Assembly (NCBI GenBank): GCA_964597495.1
Contig: CAZQYC010000010.1
Span: forward strand, 1-63,511
Reading direction: 5' to 3'
DNA: 63,511 nucleotides
DNA from: CAZQYC01 sp964597495
GTDB lineage: Bacteria > Pseudomonadota > Gammaproteobacteria > Steroidobacterales > Steroidobacteraceae
A program made the translations under genes and the position numbers. How positions within the stretch are numbered: position 1 is the first letter of the stretch; every line of letters starts with the position of its first letter. Positions 52,991 through 63,486 of the stretch are shown piece after piece. Under the pieces are notes generated by a model. The model was given only the letters and a program-made list of their open reading frames with translations. It did not search any database and was not told the origin of the DNA.

Positions 52991-53560
52991 TCACGAATCC
53001 GTGCGCAACATTCCCCTTAGTCTCGCCCAATCAAACGCGCTGCCTGGATCAGTCTTACGTCCTGGCGCGATATCGCTGTGTCCCACGATACGCTCTTTCG
53101 ACAACGAGGGATAAGCAACGCATAACGCACCGATGACTTCTCCAAGCACGCGGTATTGAATCGGTTCATAGGCGATCTCATCCGCGCCCTCGAGTTCGAT
53201 GCCGACCGAGAAATCATTGCAGCGCTCGCGCCCTTGGTAATTCGATTTGCCGGCATGCCACGCGCGCCGATTGAGCGACACGAATTGCACCAATTCGCCA
53301 TCGCGTCGAATGAAAAGGTGCGTCGATACGGTCGATCCTTCGATCGACTTGAAATAAGGATGCCGGTCCCACGGCAGCTGGTTCATGAAGAGTGCTTCGA
53401 TCCACGGTCCGCCGAATTCGTTAGGCGGCAAACAGATGCCGTGGATGACGATCAATTCAGGCACGACCCCCTCCGGACGGTCGTCGAAATTCGGCGAAGC
53501 GACTTGCCGAGCGGAGGCAATGAGACCGGTGGCGGTGTCGATGTGAATCGGAACGTGCAT
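52991..53560 (-). CDS. ampD: 1,6-anhydro-N-acetylmuramyl-L-alanine amidase AmpD
   Basis: 189-aa amidase. Zn site: IVIHGI (His), STHLFIRRDGELVQFVSLNRRAWHAGKS (His), and GHSDIAPGRKTDPG (His, Asp). The LNRRAWHAG and C-NDFSVGIELEG patterns are the AmpD family. It cleaves the peptide from anhydromuropeptides during peptidoglycan recycling. ATG at 53560; the plus-strand rsmE gene begins 107 bases beyond. Confidence 0.9.
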   Translation of the reverse strand: MHVPIHIDTATGLIASARQVASPNFDDRPEGVVPELIVIHGICLPPNEFGGPWIEALFMNQLPWDRHPYFKSIEGSTVSTHLFIRRDGELVQFVSLNRRAWHAGKSNYQGRERCNDFSVGIELEGADEIAYEPIQYRVLGEVIGALCVAYPSLSKERIVGHSDIAPGRKTDPGSAFDWARLRGMLRTDS

Positions 53561-53666
53561 GCATCAAATGATGCACTCCTCGCCGCGAAAAGACGAGACG
53601 CGGGACGCGCTACACGTCAAAATGACAAAAATTTCTCGTGCCCGAAGTCCCGTCTCGATTCCGTTC

Positions 53667-54416
53667 ATGCGCATCACTCGTATCTACACGCCGACCGAAC
53701 TCGCGAAAGACAAGAAGGTCGCGCTAACGCCAGCCGGCGTTAGCCACGTTGCCAAAGTGCTGCGCGCACGCATCGGCGACACCGTCGCCGTATTCGATGG
53801 CGCAGGCAACGAATATCGAGCGACCATCGATGCCATCACTGCAAAAAACGTGGTCGTGACGCTTACCGAAGCCGTCGCGACCGCGTCGGAATCGCCGCTG
53901 AAAATCACGCTGGTTCAAGGCATCTCCCGGGGCGAACGCATGGATTGGGTCGTTCAGAAAACAACCGAACTCGGCATTGCGGCCATTGTTCCCGTGATTA
54001 CCGGCCGCAGCGTCGTTAAACTCGATCGCGATCAAGCCGCTAAAAGACACGAGCACTGGCGGAACATCGCCATCGGCGCCTGCGAACAATGCGGCCGCGC
54101 GCAACTTCCTGAACTCCACCCGCCTATTTCACTCGGTGGTTTCCTAGAGAAGAACCACCGCGCTTCGGTCAAGTGGGTACTCGATCCGGCAGCGACTCAA
54201 TCGCTGATCGGGCTGTGCGAATCAAGAAACACGGACACGTCCGACCTGCAGCTTTTGATCGGCCCCGAAGGCGGCCTCGGCGATGACGAACTCGCGGCAG
54301 CGAAGCGAGCGGGATTCGTTCCGGTGTGTTTGGGGCCACGAATTCTTCGAACAGAGACTGCTGCGGTGGCGGCGATTGCGCTCGTGCAGGGGATGTGGGG
54401 GGATCTGGGAAAGTAG
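53667..54416 (+). CDS. rsmE: 16S rRNA (uracil1498-N3)-methyltransferase RsmE
   Basis: 249-aa SPOUT-family methyltransferase. N-terminal PUA-like domain (RITRIYTP, AKVLRARIGDTVAVFDGAG) and C-terminal trefoil knot with TLVQGISRGERMDWVVQKTTELG-type sequence, LLIGPEGGLGDDELAAAKRAG and LGPRILRTETAAVAA. ATG at 53667 aligns with the family start; the longer frame overlaps ampD. Confidence 0.9.
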   Translation: MRITRIYTPTELAKDKKVALTPAGVSHVAKVLRARIGDTVAVFDGAGNEYRATIDAITAKNVVVTLTEAVATASESPLKITLVQGISRGERMDWVVQKTTELGIAAIVPVITGRSVVKLDRDQAAKRHEHWRNIAIGACEQCGRAQLPELHPPISLGGFLEKNHRASVKWVLDPAATQSLIGLCESRNTDTSDLQLLIGPEGGLGDDELAAAKRAGFVPVCLGPRILRTETAAVAAIALVQGMWGDLGK

Positions 54417-54496
54417 CTACTAGCCTCTAGCCAGAAAGATGCATCAGAAGATGCACGAAGTATTCTAAATTCTTGCTAGAGGCTAGAAGCTTCTTA
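54415..54496. terminator. CTAG-rich inverted repeat between convergent rsmE and chpC
   Basis: CTAGCCTCTAGCCAGAA and TTCTTGCTAGAGGCTAG are nearly perfect inverted repeats around a GATGCATC...GATGCA hairpin. Position between convergent genes suggests a bidirectional terminator. It is a member of the CTAG repeat family. Confidence 0.6.
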
Positions 54497-54497
54497 A

Positions 54498-54971
54498 TCA
54501 CGCCGCCCTACTCTCCTCACTAATCAACTGCTCCACGCGCTCCAAGTCCGGAACGACCGGCGATTCGTTGAGCATGCGGACGCGGCAGATGATGGGACTG
54601 CGTTCGCTGAAGGAGTGATTGGGATCGGCTTTGACCACGTCGGGATTCGCGCGCACGAGTTGCGGAAAACCTTGAGTGACGACGCCGAAATAGCCGCCGG
54701 TAAGTTCGTTGCCGATCGCCACGAACACGGCGATGCGAGTACGACCGCCGGGTGCCGGCATGGCTTGTCCGCACATTGCCTCGAACGAAATGACGGGGAC
54801 CGGCCGGCCGTTCCATTGAATGGTGCCCAAGTGCCAAGCCGGAACGCCCTCCATGCGCTCAGGTTGCTGCCATACGATCACTTCGGCCACCGTCACGCGC
54901 GGCACGATGAGCCGTTCTTCGGCAAGCGGCACCAGAAGGCCGTAGAGTTCGTCGGAGTAAGTTTCCTGCAT
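54498..54971 (-). CDS. chpC: ChpC, CheW-like coupling protein of the Pil-Chp system
   Basis: 157-aa single CheW-like domain. Residues ~10-145: GLLVPLAEERLIVPRVTVAEVI, HLGTIQWNGRPVPVISFE, TRIAVFVAIGN. ChpC couples additional chemoreceptors to ChpA. It starts 12 bases after the chpA stop with a GAG ribosome-binding site formed at the chpA end. Confidence 0.82.
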   Translation of the reverse strand: MQETYSDELYGLLVPLAEERLIVPRVTVAEVIVWQQPERMEGVPAWHLGTIQWNGRPVPVISFEAMCGQAMPAPGGRTRIAVFVAIGNELTGGYFGVVTQGFPQLVRANPDVVKADPNHSFSERSPIICRVRMLNESPVVPDLERVEQLISEESRAA

Positions 54972-54983
54972 GTGGACGGACTC

Positions 54984-57900
54984 CTAGCGACGTGCCTTCG
55001 CTTGTTTGTGCCGATGCGCCACGACTAGGGGCTCAATTGCATCGAGCAATTGATTTTCCTGGTAAGGCTTGCCGAGATAGTCGTTGACGCCGAGTTCGAT
55101 CGCACGCGCGCGATGCTTCTCTCCGACGCGCGACGTGATCATGATGATCGGCACTTCGGTGAGGCGCGTATCGTTGCGCATCTGTCCGGCGAGTTCGTAA
55201 CCGTCCATGCGCGGCATTTCGATGTCGAGCAATACGATATCGGGTAGATGTTCTTGCATGATCTCGAGCGCGTCGACGCCGTCTTTCGCAGTCAGCACCC
55301 GCATGCCGTTGCGTTCGAGCAAACGCTGCGTCACGCGGCGCACGGTAATCGAATCGTCGACCACCAGCGCCAGCGTGCGACGGTCCTCGATCGGTGCGGT
55401 CGCGCTGGCGCCTTCGTCGTCGCGCCATTCGGAGCGCACGAGGGCGCCCATGTCGAGAATGACGACGATGCGGCCGTCTCCCAGGATCGTTGCGCCCGCG
55501 ATGCCGCGAATGCCGGCGATTTGCGGACCTACCGACTTCACGACGATTTCGCGGTTGCCGACCAACTCGTCGACGACGAGGCCGGTCGAATGCTCGCCTG
55601 CGCGGATGAGCATCACAGGAATCGCCGCGTCGGCGTCGGGCAGCGTCGTCGGCGGCGCGCCGATGAACGCGCCCAAGTGCTGGAAACGATAGATCTGGCT
55701 GCCGTAGCTATAGGTCGGATGCTCTTCACGCAAGTGCTTGATCACGTCGGCGCGATCGACGCGCGCCACGCCTTCGACCGTGGCGAGCGGCAACGCATAC
55801 TGTTCCTCGCCGATGCGAACGATGAGCGCCTGGCTAATCGCCAAGGTAAACGGCAAGCGGATGGTGAAGCGCACACCGTGACCCGGGGTCGACGCCGTGA
55901 ACAATGCGCCGCCGAGTTTCTTGATTTCGGCGACCACCACGTCCATGCCCACGCCGCGACCGGCGTGCTGAGTCACCGCGCTAGCCGTGGAAAACCCAGG
56001 CTCCAGGACGAGTTGCAGGGCCTCTTCGTCGGTGAGATTGCGGCCGGGCTTTAAGAGGCCGCGTTGTGCCGCGCGTTCGCGGACGGCTTTGACGTCGATA
56101 CCGCGACCGTCGTCTTCAACGACGATCACCATTTCGGAGCCTTCGCGATGCAAGCCGATTTTGATCGTGCCGGTTTCCTGCTTGCCGGCGGCGCGGCGCT
56201 CCGCCGGCATTTCGATGCCGTGCACGACGGAATTACGCAGCATGTGCTCGAACGGCGGCAGCATGCGCTCAAGGACTTGCCGATCTAATTCGCCCGACGC
56301 GCCGCTGACGACAAGATCGGCGCGTTTGCCGGTTTCGCTCGCCACTTGCCGCACGATGCGGCTCAGGCGTTGCACGTGCCGCTGGAACGGCACCATGCGC
56401 GTCTTCATCAGTCCGTTCTGCACTTCGGTGACGACACGCGACTGCTGCAACAGAAGATTTTGCGCTTCGCGCGCCATCGCTTCGAGCAAGCCCTCGATGC
56501 TCGCGACGTCACTGACCGATTCGGCCAACGCCCGCGACAACTGCTGAATGCTGGAATAGCGATCAAGTTCGAGCGGATCGAAGTCGGCGCGGCCGGATTT
56601 TTCGTCTTGATGACGATGCAAAATTTGCGCTTCGGTCTCGAGTTCGAGCTTGCGCAGCTGGTCTTTCAACCGCGTTACGGTGCGCGAGAGTTCCGCCAAG
56701 TTGAATTCGATGGAATTGACCTGCTGCTCCAGGCGCGAACGGAAAATGCTGACTTCGCCCGCGTTGTTGAGCAAGGTATCGAGCAGTTCCGCGTCGACAC
56801 GCGTCGTTTCCTGACGCTCCTGCTGCGGCTGGTCGCGGCCGGGAGGCAAGGCCGATACAAAGGGCTGGGCCGGTTCCGCAAGCGCTTCCGCTCCGCTTTC
56901 CACCGTATCGGCGAGCTTGCTCAAATCCGCTTCGAATTCAATGACGGGTTCAGAAGCAGGCGGAGGGATCGGAGTCCGCGGCGTCGCCGGCAATTCTTTC
57001 GCGCGAAAATCGACGGCAATGTCGGCATCGGCTTCATCGTGCGCAGCAACGACGTCGGGAATTGAAACCAACTGCACGATCGGCCGTGCGGGAGTTGCAG
57101 ACGCCCGGGTGGGCGGTATCGGGGGCGGTGACGGCGGCAACGCAGGCGCCGACACGATGGGTTGAGGGCGAGGCGGTGGAGCAACGGGTTTCGCCGCCAC
57201 CGTCGGAGGAGGTGCAGGCGGAGCCTCGGCCGCGGGGGCGTGTCCGCCTAGTGAACGAATGCGGGCAATCAGTTCGCGAGCGGCCGGCACTTTTTGTCCC
57301 TTACTCACTGCATCGCGCATGTGATGCAATTCGTCGAGGCTGGCTTGTAGAACTTCAAGCGCACCCTGTTCGGCCTGTGTCGCCCCGGTCTCGACATCTT
57401 GAATAAACGTTTCGAGTTCGTGACTGAGATCGCCCATGGTGCGAATGCCGGCCATGCGCGCGCCGCCTTTGATCGTATGCAAGGCGCGCTTCAATTCGAA
57501 AAGCAGCGTTTGATTGCGACGGTCCCGAATCCAAGCAGCCAACGCCGCATCCGCCACGTCGAGCAGTTCGGTTGCTTCTTCGGTAAAGATCGCAGCGACA
57601 TCCGCGTCCCACTCTTCTTCGGTCGAGTCGGCAATCTCCACGGGCGGAACGACGAACGAATTGGTCAACTCGGTAGAGTCCGACACCGCTTCGGATGTCG
57701 CTTCCGGCGGTGGCGCGGCACGCAACGGCGGCGCACTCTGCAACACAACCTTCTGCGGCGCGGCAGCGGGCGCTACCTGGGGCGGAATCATGATCGAAAT
57801 CGTGTCGGGTTCGCGAAGCGACGGCATGCCCGCTGCGTCCAATGAAATTTCAATTCGCGTCTCGGCATGCTCGTCGTCAGGATTTGCAATGGGCGGTTCA

Positions 57901-60900
57901 TCAAATCGATGCGGCATAGCCGATGGGGCCAGCGCGATGGGTTCCCGCGACTGCAACGGCGCGGGCACGGGAGGTTCGTATTGCGCCGCCCACGGCGCCG
58001 TTTCGACAATGCTGGCGGGCGGACCTGAAGGCGAAAGCCGCTGCGTCATGCTCCCAACGACCGCCTCTTCGTTCAAAGCAGAAAGCGGATCGGCGGAGTA
58101 CGCAGGTTGACTGTGCGTTCCCGTGTTGATTCTTTGCGTGTCACTCAACTGCAGCGCTTTCGCTAGCTGAGTCGGCGATTGGATGCCGAGCGCATCGTCT
58201 TCGCCCATCGCATCGAAGGAAAGCTCCACGATCTCGTGGTCGTCGACGGCTTCATCCGTCGGCACGACGGGCGGCGGGCTGGCCGGTACGATAGGACGAC
58301 GCACGGTATCTTCATCGCTGGTGAGCAGGTCGCGAAAATCCGGTGCCTTATTAAACGCCGTCGCGTCGATGGCCGCCGTCATCGCGGTCAATTCGTCGTC
58401 GAGCGTATGCTCCAGCTTTGCGATGCGTTCGATGATGCTGGAATGCGTTACGAAGTAGCCGGTCGATTCGTTGATGTGTTCGACCACCATTTCGATGGCG
58501 CGCACCGCGTCCTTCAACACTTGCAAGCCGGCCGCGGGCAAGCCGAACGCGTTGTCGTACAGCTTGCGCACGTAGTGATTCAACGGTTCCGCAATCTTAA
58601 TGCCCTGCCGCGCTCCGGCGGTTTTTGCCGTACCGCTCAACGTATGGCAGGCGCGATGCAGCGTTTCGGTGACGGGATACGGCGGCGCGAGCAATGCGCA
58701 CGATGCCAGGTATTCGCGAATGGACGCCAAATGGCCGGCGGTTTCCTTACTGAAGATCTCGTGCAAAACCGGATCCATTTCGGGCGCACCGGCGTCGGTC
58801 GCCGGCGAAGGTCGCGGCGACGGCGGAGTGATGCGCGGCTTCGGCAGTGGCGCCGAGTCGGGCAATGCATTGAGAGTCTCGACTTTCGCCGTGTCGGTTT
58901 TCGCAATCTCGGTTTGCTTCGGCGTGGGAACCGCCGGCACGCGCGCAGTATCGCTCGACACGGCACGCGCAGGAGCGTCGCGCAGCATGGCGATGGCATT
59001 GGCCTCCGAGATCAGCGCGGCCACGTCGATTTGCGTGGGGCGGCCGCTTTCGAGCTGTTCGACGAGCTCCGGAACCGCCGCCACGGCGCGGCGCATCACC
59101 ATCATCATGTCCGGCGAGCGGTCCAGCGTTTTGTTGATCACGCGATTGAGCATGTTCTCGATGGACCATGCGAATTCGCCGATCAGCTTTGCGCCGACCA
59201 TGCGTCCGCTGCCCTTGAGCGTATGGAAAGAACGGCGAATGTTGGTGAGTGCTTCGAGATCCTGGGGATTGTCGTCCCACAACGGAAACAGGCGCTCAAG
59301 CTTCGTGATTTCGTCGCGCGCTTCTTCGATGAACAGTTCCAAGAATTCCGGATCGGACTTATCCGGCGGCGGTTCGAGGACCGGAGGCATCGGCTTGCGC
59401 GCACCGATCTCGCCGGATTCGCGCGCGGCATTTTGCGCAGAAACCTGAGCGGCCGTGAGCGCGGCTATCTGAACGGATTTCTGCGAGGGAATGACTTGCG
59501 TCGCCTGTTGCGTCGAGGTGAGTAAGGTCGTGCGCTGATGCGTCATCGAGTGCGTCGCGGCGCCGATGTCGATCATCGTCGCGGCGTGATCGTCCAATTC
59601 GCGCAACGCCCGCATGCCACCGGTCGAACCGGTGGACATTTCCGACAACGCCTGGAGACAGGCTTCGGCGTTGTCCAGCATGTACCAAGGATCCGCACGA
59701 CCCGCTTGCAGCGTCTCCATGTAGTACTCGATGGCGACGATGGCATCCGCTAGCCGCTCCATGGCTTCTTGCGAGGTGTGCGATCCATCGGTGCGGATGT
59801 GGCTGGTCAATGCCTTCGCGACGGCCTGCGTAATCTCGACCGCTCGCGTCTTGCCTAACATGACGAGACCGGAAACGATGCCGTTCAATAGCGTCGGCAC
59901 CTGATCAAGCACCTGCGGCTCGCGCGGCCGCTCAACCGACAATGCGATGGCTTCCTTAACGCGCGCCATGTTCACGATGCACTCGCGCAACACCGCTTCG
60001 GACACTTGGCGGAAATCGATATCGCCGCTGGTCGGAGCCGCCGTCTCCGCGCCGGGCAGAATCAATCCGACCAATTCCGAATCGAGGCCGTCTTCGATCT
60101 GGATCAGAGTGCTCGCCATGCGCATCAACAGCGTTTCGTCGATACGTGCTTGCTTCTGCACGGCGGTTTGCAATTCGCCGACCTCAGTCTGCACTTTGTC
60201 GCGCAGCTCGCCGAGCCCGAGCACGCCGAGTGTATCGCCGATCTTGCGCAACAGCTCCAACTGCGGCGCCAACTCGACGGCCTGCGTGCCCCCTTGACGC
60301 ACGAAAATATCGAATGCGTCTTTAACGCGGGCAAGATCCTCTTTGATCGCCGCCGCGACGGTCTTCATCAACTTGACCGACGGCGCGGCCAGACTTTCGC
60401 GCGCCGCTTCGACATGGCTGTCGACTGGCAGCAATTCGCCCAAGCGGAACGAGGCGCGTACGGCGGAAACGCGAGCGCCGCTGCTCGTCGTGCGTGCGAG
60501 GTAGTACAGTAAATTATTCAGCAATTCGACCGGCGGACGATCGCAGTAGCGTTCCTCGCCTTGTTCGTAGAGCCGGCGCAACTCGCGATCGGCTTGCCCC
60601 AATAGGCGCTTGATCGATGCGCCGCCTTCGAGTCCATTGTCGCGGAGCGCTTCGACGACGGCGCCGACCACCCACCACAACTGGAAAACGCATTGCGTGG
60701 TCGCCACTTGTTCAAGGTTTTCCGCTACGTGCGCCAGTGCGTCGAGATTCTGTTCGACACGCTCGCCCTTGATCCAACCTAGCAATCCCAATTGGAAACG
60801 AGTGCGCAATTTGCGAGCCCACTGCGCCACGGGCATCGCCACTTCGCCGGGCGGCGGAGGTTGCGGATTCGGCTGCTTCTCCGACGTCAAATTGAGCAGC

Positions 60901-61319
60901 AGCAACGTGCCTTCGGACAACAGCGCATGACCGCGCACGGCACGCAGGTCGTTCAACAGCGGCAAGAGCACCAGCGCCATGTCGCGCCCGCCGTTCAGCA
61001 CTCGTTCCAGATAGGTCGGTAACTGAACCATCGCGCGCATCAGCGCGTCGAGTCCTTCCGCAAGATGACGCTTCTCCGCGAGGTTGGTCACCAGGTACTT
61101 CGCGAGCTGTTCCATCTCCTCGGCCAACAAGGCCGCTCCGTACACCTCGGCAACGCGCAGAGCACCATTGATCGAATGCAGCCGATCACGGCACGCTTCC
61201 AGAAAACGACCGTCTTCTTGCTGCTCGCCGAAATTCTCCAGCGCGATGCGCGCGTCGTTCAGCTCGTTGTTGAGCTCGCGCGCAACGATGTGCAGCGTTT
61301 GCGTCGAAACCTCGCTCAT
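54984..61319 (-). CDS. chpA: ChpA (PilL), hybrid chemotaxis histidine kinase with multiple Hpt domains
   Basis: 2111-aa protein. N-terminal half has several Hpt domains: a degenerate one near the start (LHSINGALRVAEVYG), then RSFHTLKGSGRMVGA, CHTLSGTAKTAGA and LHTIKGGARMAGI. Long Pro/Ala-rich linkers separate them. The CheA-like core has the P3-type dimerisation helices, an ATPase (FEHMLRNSVVHGIEMPAERR, VVEDDGRGID, GRGVGMDVV), a CheW-like domain (YALPLATVEGVARVDRADV) and a C-terminal receiver (LVVDDSITVRRVTQRLL; Asp in DIVLLDIEMPRMDGYEL). It controls type IV pilus twitching and cAMP. ATG at 61319; pilJ lies 79 bases upstream. Confidence 0.93.
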   Translation of the reverse strand: MSEVSTQTLHIVARELNNELNDARIALENFGEQQEDGRFLEACRDRLHSINGALRVAEVYGAALLAEEMEQLAKYLVTNLAEKRHLAEGLDALMRAMVQLPTYLERVLNGGRDMALVLLPLLNDLRAVRGHALLSEGTLLLLNLTSEKQPNPQPPPPGEVAMPVAQWARKLRTRFQLGLLGWIKGERVEQNLDALAHVAENLEQVATTQCVFQLWWVVGAVVEALRDNGLEGGASIKRLLGQADRELRRLYEQGEERYCDRPPVELLNNLLYYLARTTSSGARVSAVRASFRLGELLPVDSHVEAARESLAAPSVKLMKTVAAAIKEDLARVKDAFDIFVRQGGTQAVELAPQLELLRKIGDTLGVLGLGELRDKVQTEVGELQTAVQKQARIDETLLMRMASTLIQIEDGLDSELVGLILPGAETAAPTSGDIDFRQVSEAVLRECIVNMARVKEAIALSVERPREPQVLDQVPTLLNGIVSGLVMLGKTRAVEITQAVAKALTSHIRTDGSHTSQEAMERLADAIVAIEYYMETLQAGRADPWYMLDNAEACLQALSEMSTGSTGGMRALRELDDHAATMIDIGAATHSMTHQRTTLLTSTQQATQVIPSQKSVQIAALTAAQVSAQNAARESGEIGARKPMPPVLEPPPDKSDPEFLELFIEEARDEITKLERLFPLWDDNPQDLEALTNIRRSFHTLKGSGRMVGAKLIGEFAWSIENMLNRVINKTLDRSPDMMMVMRRAVAAVPELVEQLESGRPTQIDVAALISEANAIAMLRDAPARAVSSDTARVPAVPTPKQTEIAKTDTAKVETLNALPDSAPLPKPRITPPSPRPSPATDAGAPEMDPVLHEIFSKETAGHLASIREYLASCALLAPPYPVTETLHRACHTLSGTAKTAGARQGIKIAEPLNHYVRKLYDNAFGLPAAGLQVLKDAVRAIEMVVEHINESTGYFVTHSSIIERIAKLEHTLDDELTAMTAAIDATAFNKAPDFRDLLTSDEDTVRRPIVPASPPPVVPTDEAVDDHEIVELSFDAMGEDDALGIQSPTQLAKALQLSDTQRINTGTHSQPAYSADPLSALNEEAVVGSMTQRLSPSGPPASIVETAPWAAQYEPPVPAPLQSREPIALAPSAMPHRFDEPPIANPDDEHAETRIEISLDAAGMPSLREPDTISIMIPPQVAPAAAPQKVVLQSAPPLRAAPPPEATSEAVSDSTELTNSFVVPPVEIADSTEEEWDADVAAIFTEEATELLDVADAALAAWIRDRRNQTLLFELKRALHTIKGGARMAGIRTMGDLSHELETFIQDVETGATQAEQGALEVLQASLDELHHMRDAVSKGQKVPAARELIARIRSLGGHAPAAEAPPAPPPTVAAKPVAPPPRPQPIVSAPALPPSPPPIPPTRASATPARPIVQLVSIPDVVAAHDEADADIAVDFRAKELPATPRTPIPPPASEPVIEFEADLSKLADTVESGAEALAEPAQPFVSALPPGRDQPQQERQETTRVDAELLDTLLNNAGEVSIFRSRLEQQVNSIEFNLAELSRTVTRLKDQLRKLELETEAQILHRHQDEKSGRADFDPLELDRYSSIQQLSRALAESVSDVASIEGLLEAMAREAQNLLLQQSRVVTEVQNGLMKTRMVPFQRHVQRLSRIVRQVASETGKRADLVVSGASGELDRQVLERMLPPFEHMLRNSVVHGIEMPAERRAAGKQETGTIKIGLHREGSEMVIVVEDDGRGIDVKAVRERAAQRGLLKPGRNLTDEEALQLVLEPGFSTASAVTQHAGRGVGMDVVVAEIKKLGGALFTASTPGHGVRFTIRLPFTLAISQALIVRIGEEQYALPLATVEGVARVDRADVIKHLREEHPTYSYGSQIYRFQHLGAFIGAPPTTLPDADAAIPVMLIRAGEHSTGLVVDELVGNREIVVKSVGPQIAGIRGIAGATILGDGRIVVILDMGALVRSEWRDDEGASATAPIEDRRTLALVVDDSITVRRVTQRLLERNGMRVLTAKDGVDALEIMQEHLPDIVLLDIEMPRMDGYELAGQMRNDTRLTEVPIIMITSRVGEKHRARAIELGVNDYLGKPYQENQLLDAIEPLVVAHRHKQAKARR

Positions 61320-61398
61320 GCGCGTGTAGCCCTAAGGGTTATAGTCCGCGAAATCATGTCATCGACTCGATCGTTTGCGCTCTGGCGTCCGCTGCGCC

Positions 61399-63486
61399 TC
61401 AAGCGCTTAAGCGGCCGACCTTGCGGGGTCCGCCGACCGGCGCATTGGTTTGCGATCCCACAGGCGCAGAGGCCGGTGCCGGTTTCTCCGGCGACGATGC
61501 CGTCGCTTGCTGAGTCATTTGCGCCAAAGCCGCGGCATGATCGACTCCGGGCAAACGGAACCCCGACACCGATTGACGCAGCTGGGCGGAAAGTTGCGCC
61601 AGCTTGCCGATCGACGTGGTGGTCGCCGCCGAACTTTCGGCGGTCTGTGCGCTGATCTCGCGCAAGACTTGCATGTTGCGCGCGATGTCCTGAGCGCTGC
61701 TCGACTGATGCCGGGAACTCGCCGAAATGTTCTGCACCAAGCTCGCGATCTGATTCGACACTTGCTCGATCTCATCGAGTGCAGCGCCCGCGTTCTCGGC
61801 AAGCAATGCTCCGCCGACCACGTCGGTGGTGCTGCGCTCCATCGAAACGACGGCTTCGTTCGTGTCCGCTTGAATGGTGCGCACGTGCACTTCGATTTGC
61901 TTAGTGGCGTGCGCGGCGCGTTCCGCCAATCGCTGCACTTCGTCGGCGACCACCGCGAACCCGCGCCCGGCTTCGCCGGCCATGGAAGCTTGAATCGACG
62001 CGTTCAATGCCAAGATGTTCGTTTGTTCGGCGATGTCGTTGATCAACTCGACGATGTTGCCGATCTCCTGCGAGCTTTCGCCGAGACGCTTGATGCGCTT
62101 CGAGGTTTCTTGGATCGTTTCGCGAATCGCATTCATGCCGTCGATCGTGCGGCGCACCGCATCGCCGCCCTTGTGAGCGATATCAACGGCGTGACGCGCG
62201 ACGTCCGACGAGCGTTCCGCGTTGCCCGACACTTCTTCAACCGACGACGCCATCGCAGCGGCCGATTCGGACGCCGACGCCACTTGCTTGGATTGCGCTA
62301 CCGACGCCTTGGCCAAGTGAGCGCCGGCGGCCAGCGTTTGCTTGGCCGCGCCATCCAATGTAATCGCCGTGCTGTTGATCGTGGCGACCAACTCGCGCAG
62401 CGCTTCGATGGCATAGTTGATGGAGTCGGCGATGGCGCCGGTGATGTCCTCAGTGACGGTCGCTTGGGCTGTCAGGTTGCCATCTGCCAGGCTCGATAAT
62501 TCATCGAGCAACCGCAGAATGGCCTGCTGATTGCGTTCGTTTTGTTCGGCGTGTTTACGGGCTTCGCGAGCGGCAACGTGCGCCGAAGCGCTGGCCGCCA
62601 GCAGTCCGAATAAGGCGAGAGCTGCCACGCCCAGAATGGCGAGCGGAATCAACGGCAGCGGACCCGCAACGGACTCGGCGTCGTTGCTTTGTAACGCTGC
62701 AACCAGCGCCTTTTGTGCCGCGGTAACGTCGGCTCGAGCCTTTTGCACCGCGCTGACTTTCTTCGCCGCGGCAATCGTTTCACGCGCCTGCGCAGCAAGC
62801 GTGTTGTAGAGCGCCAAGAAAGCCGCAAGTTTCTTTTCACCGTCGGCACCGGTCACACGCGGCAAGCCGATTCCGGCGTCTTCGCCTTTAAGTTCTCCGG
62901 CGACTTGACCCAGGTAATCCAAGCTGTCTTTGGCTCGCTGCGCGGTGCGTTCGACGTCACCGATGCCGTCGGCAAGCGCTTGCAGATCGCGCTTCAGGCG
63001 TTCGCCTGTTTGCTCGAACTGCGCCAAATGCCGGCCCAAGCTCTCGACCTTGGCCGCGCCGAATCCGCTCACGATGTTGCCGAGGCCTTGCAGCAATTGC
63101 GGCACCGCCGTGGCTGCGTTGCTGGCGGCGGTGTGCGCCGCCACCGTCGCTTCGCGGCCTTCGAGTACGATTTTCGAAGCATCCAATAATTTTTCCGCCG
63201 CCGGATACTTCGATGCAAACGCCGCATCAGCCGCCAGCAGAGCAGAAAACGCCTTGCGGTTGCCGGCCAACGCATCGTACGCCGCGCCGTCACCGGCAGC
63301 AGCAGCGCTCGCATTGATCGCAATATCTTGGGCAACCGTCGCCGCTTCGCCTCGGCCGGAGCCGCCCGATGGCGCTTGAGGGAGGAAAAAAAGCGCAACG
63401 GCCGCAATTGCGACCGCGGCGATCGCCGTCCAAATCAGCGGCGAAAGCAGGCGAATGCCGGTCATCTTTTCGGTGGACCCACTCAT
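61399..63486 (-). CDS. pilJ: PilJ, methyl-accepting chemotaxis protein of the Pil-Chp system
   Basis: 695-aa protein. Helix at ~12-32 (IWTAIAAVAIAAVALFFL); periplasmic PilJ-type four-helix sensor (~35-285); second helix ~278-300 (IPLAILGVAALALFGLLAAS); HAMP; and the signalling domain with the hairpin tip ELINDIAEQTNILALNASIQA and GRGFAVVADEVQRLAERAAHATKQ. It signals to ChpA. ATG at 63486 is 26 bases from the window edge; upstream genes (pilG/H/I) would lie outside. Confidence 0.92.
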   Translation of the reverse strand: MSGSTEKMTGIRLLSPLIWTAIAAVAIAAVALFFLPQAPSGGSGRGEAATVAQDIAINASAAAAGDGAAYDALAGNRKAFSALLAADAAFASKYPAAEKLLDASKIVLEGREATVAAHTAASNAATAVPQLLQGLGNIVSGFGAAKVESLGRHLAQFEQTGERLKRDLQALADGIGDVERTAQRAKDSLDYLGQVAGELKGEDAGIGLPRVTGADGEKKLAAFLALYNTLAAQARETIAAAKKVSAVQKARADVTAAQKALVAALQSNDAESVAGPLPLIPLAILGVAALALFGLLAASASAHVAAREARKHAEQNERNQQAILRLLDELSSLADGNLTAQATVTEDITGAIADSINYAIEALRELVATINSTAITLDGAAKQTLAAGAHLAKASVAQSKQVASASESAAAMASSVEEVSGNAERSSDVARHAVDIAHKGGDAVRRTIDGMNAIRETIQETSKRIKRLGESSQEIGNIVELINDIAEQTNILALNASIQASMAGEAGRGFAVVADEVQRLAERAAHATKQIEVHVRTIQADTNEAVVSMERSTTDVVGGALLAENAGAALDEIEQVSNQIASLVQNISASSRHQSSSAQDIARNMQVLREISAQTAESSAATTTSIGKLAQLSAQLRQSVSGFRLPGVDHAAALAQMTQQATASSPEKPAPASAPVGSQTNAPVGGPRKVGRLSA

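Noticed and set aside
58179..59525. 448-codon plus-strand frame within chpA
   Set aside because: Antisense shadow of a GC-rich coding region; Arg/His/Ala-rich with no domain; chpA is clearly the real gene.
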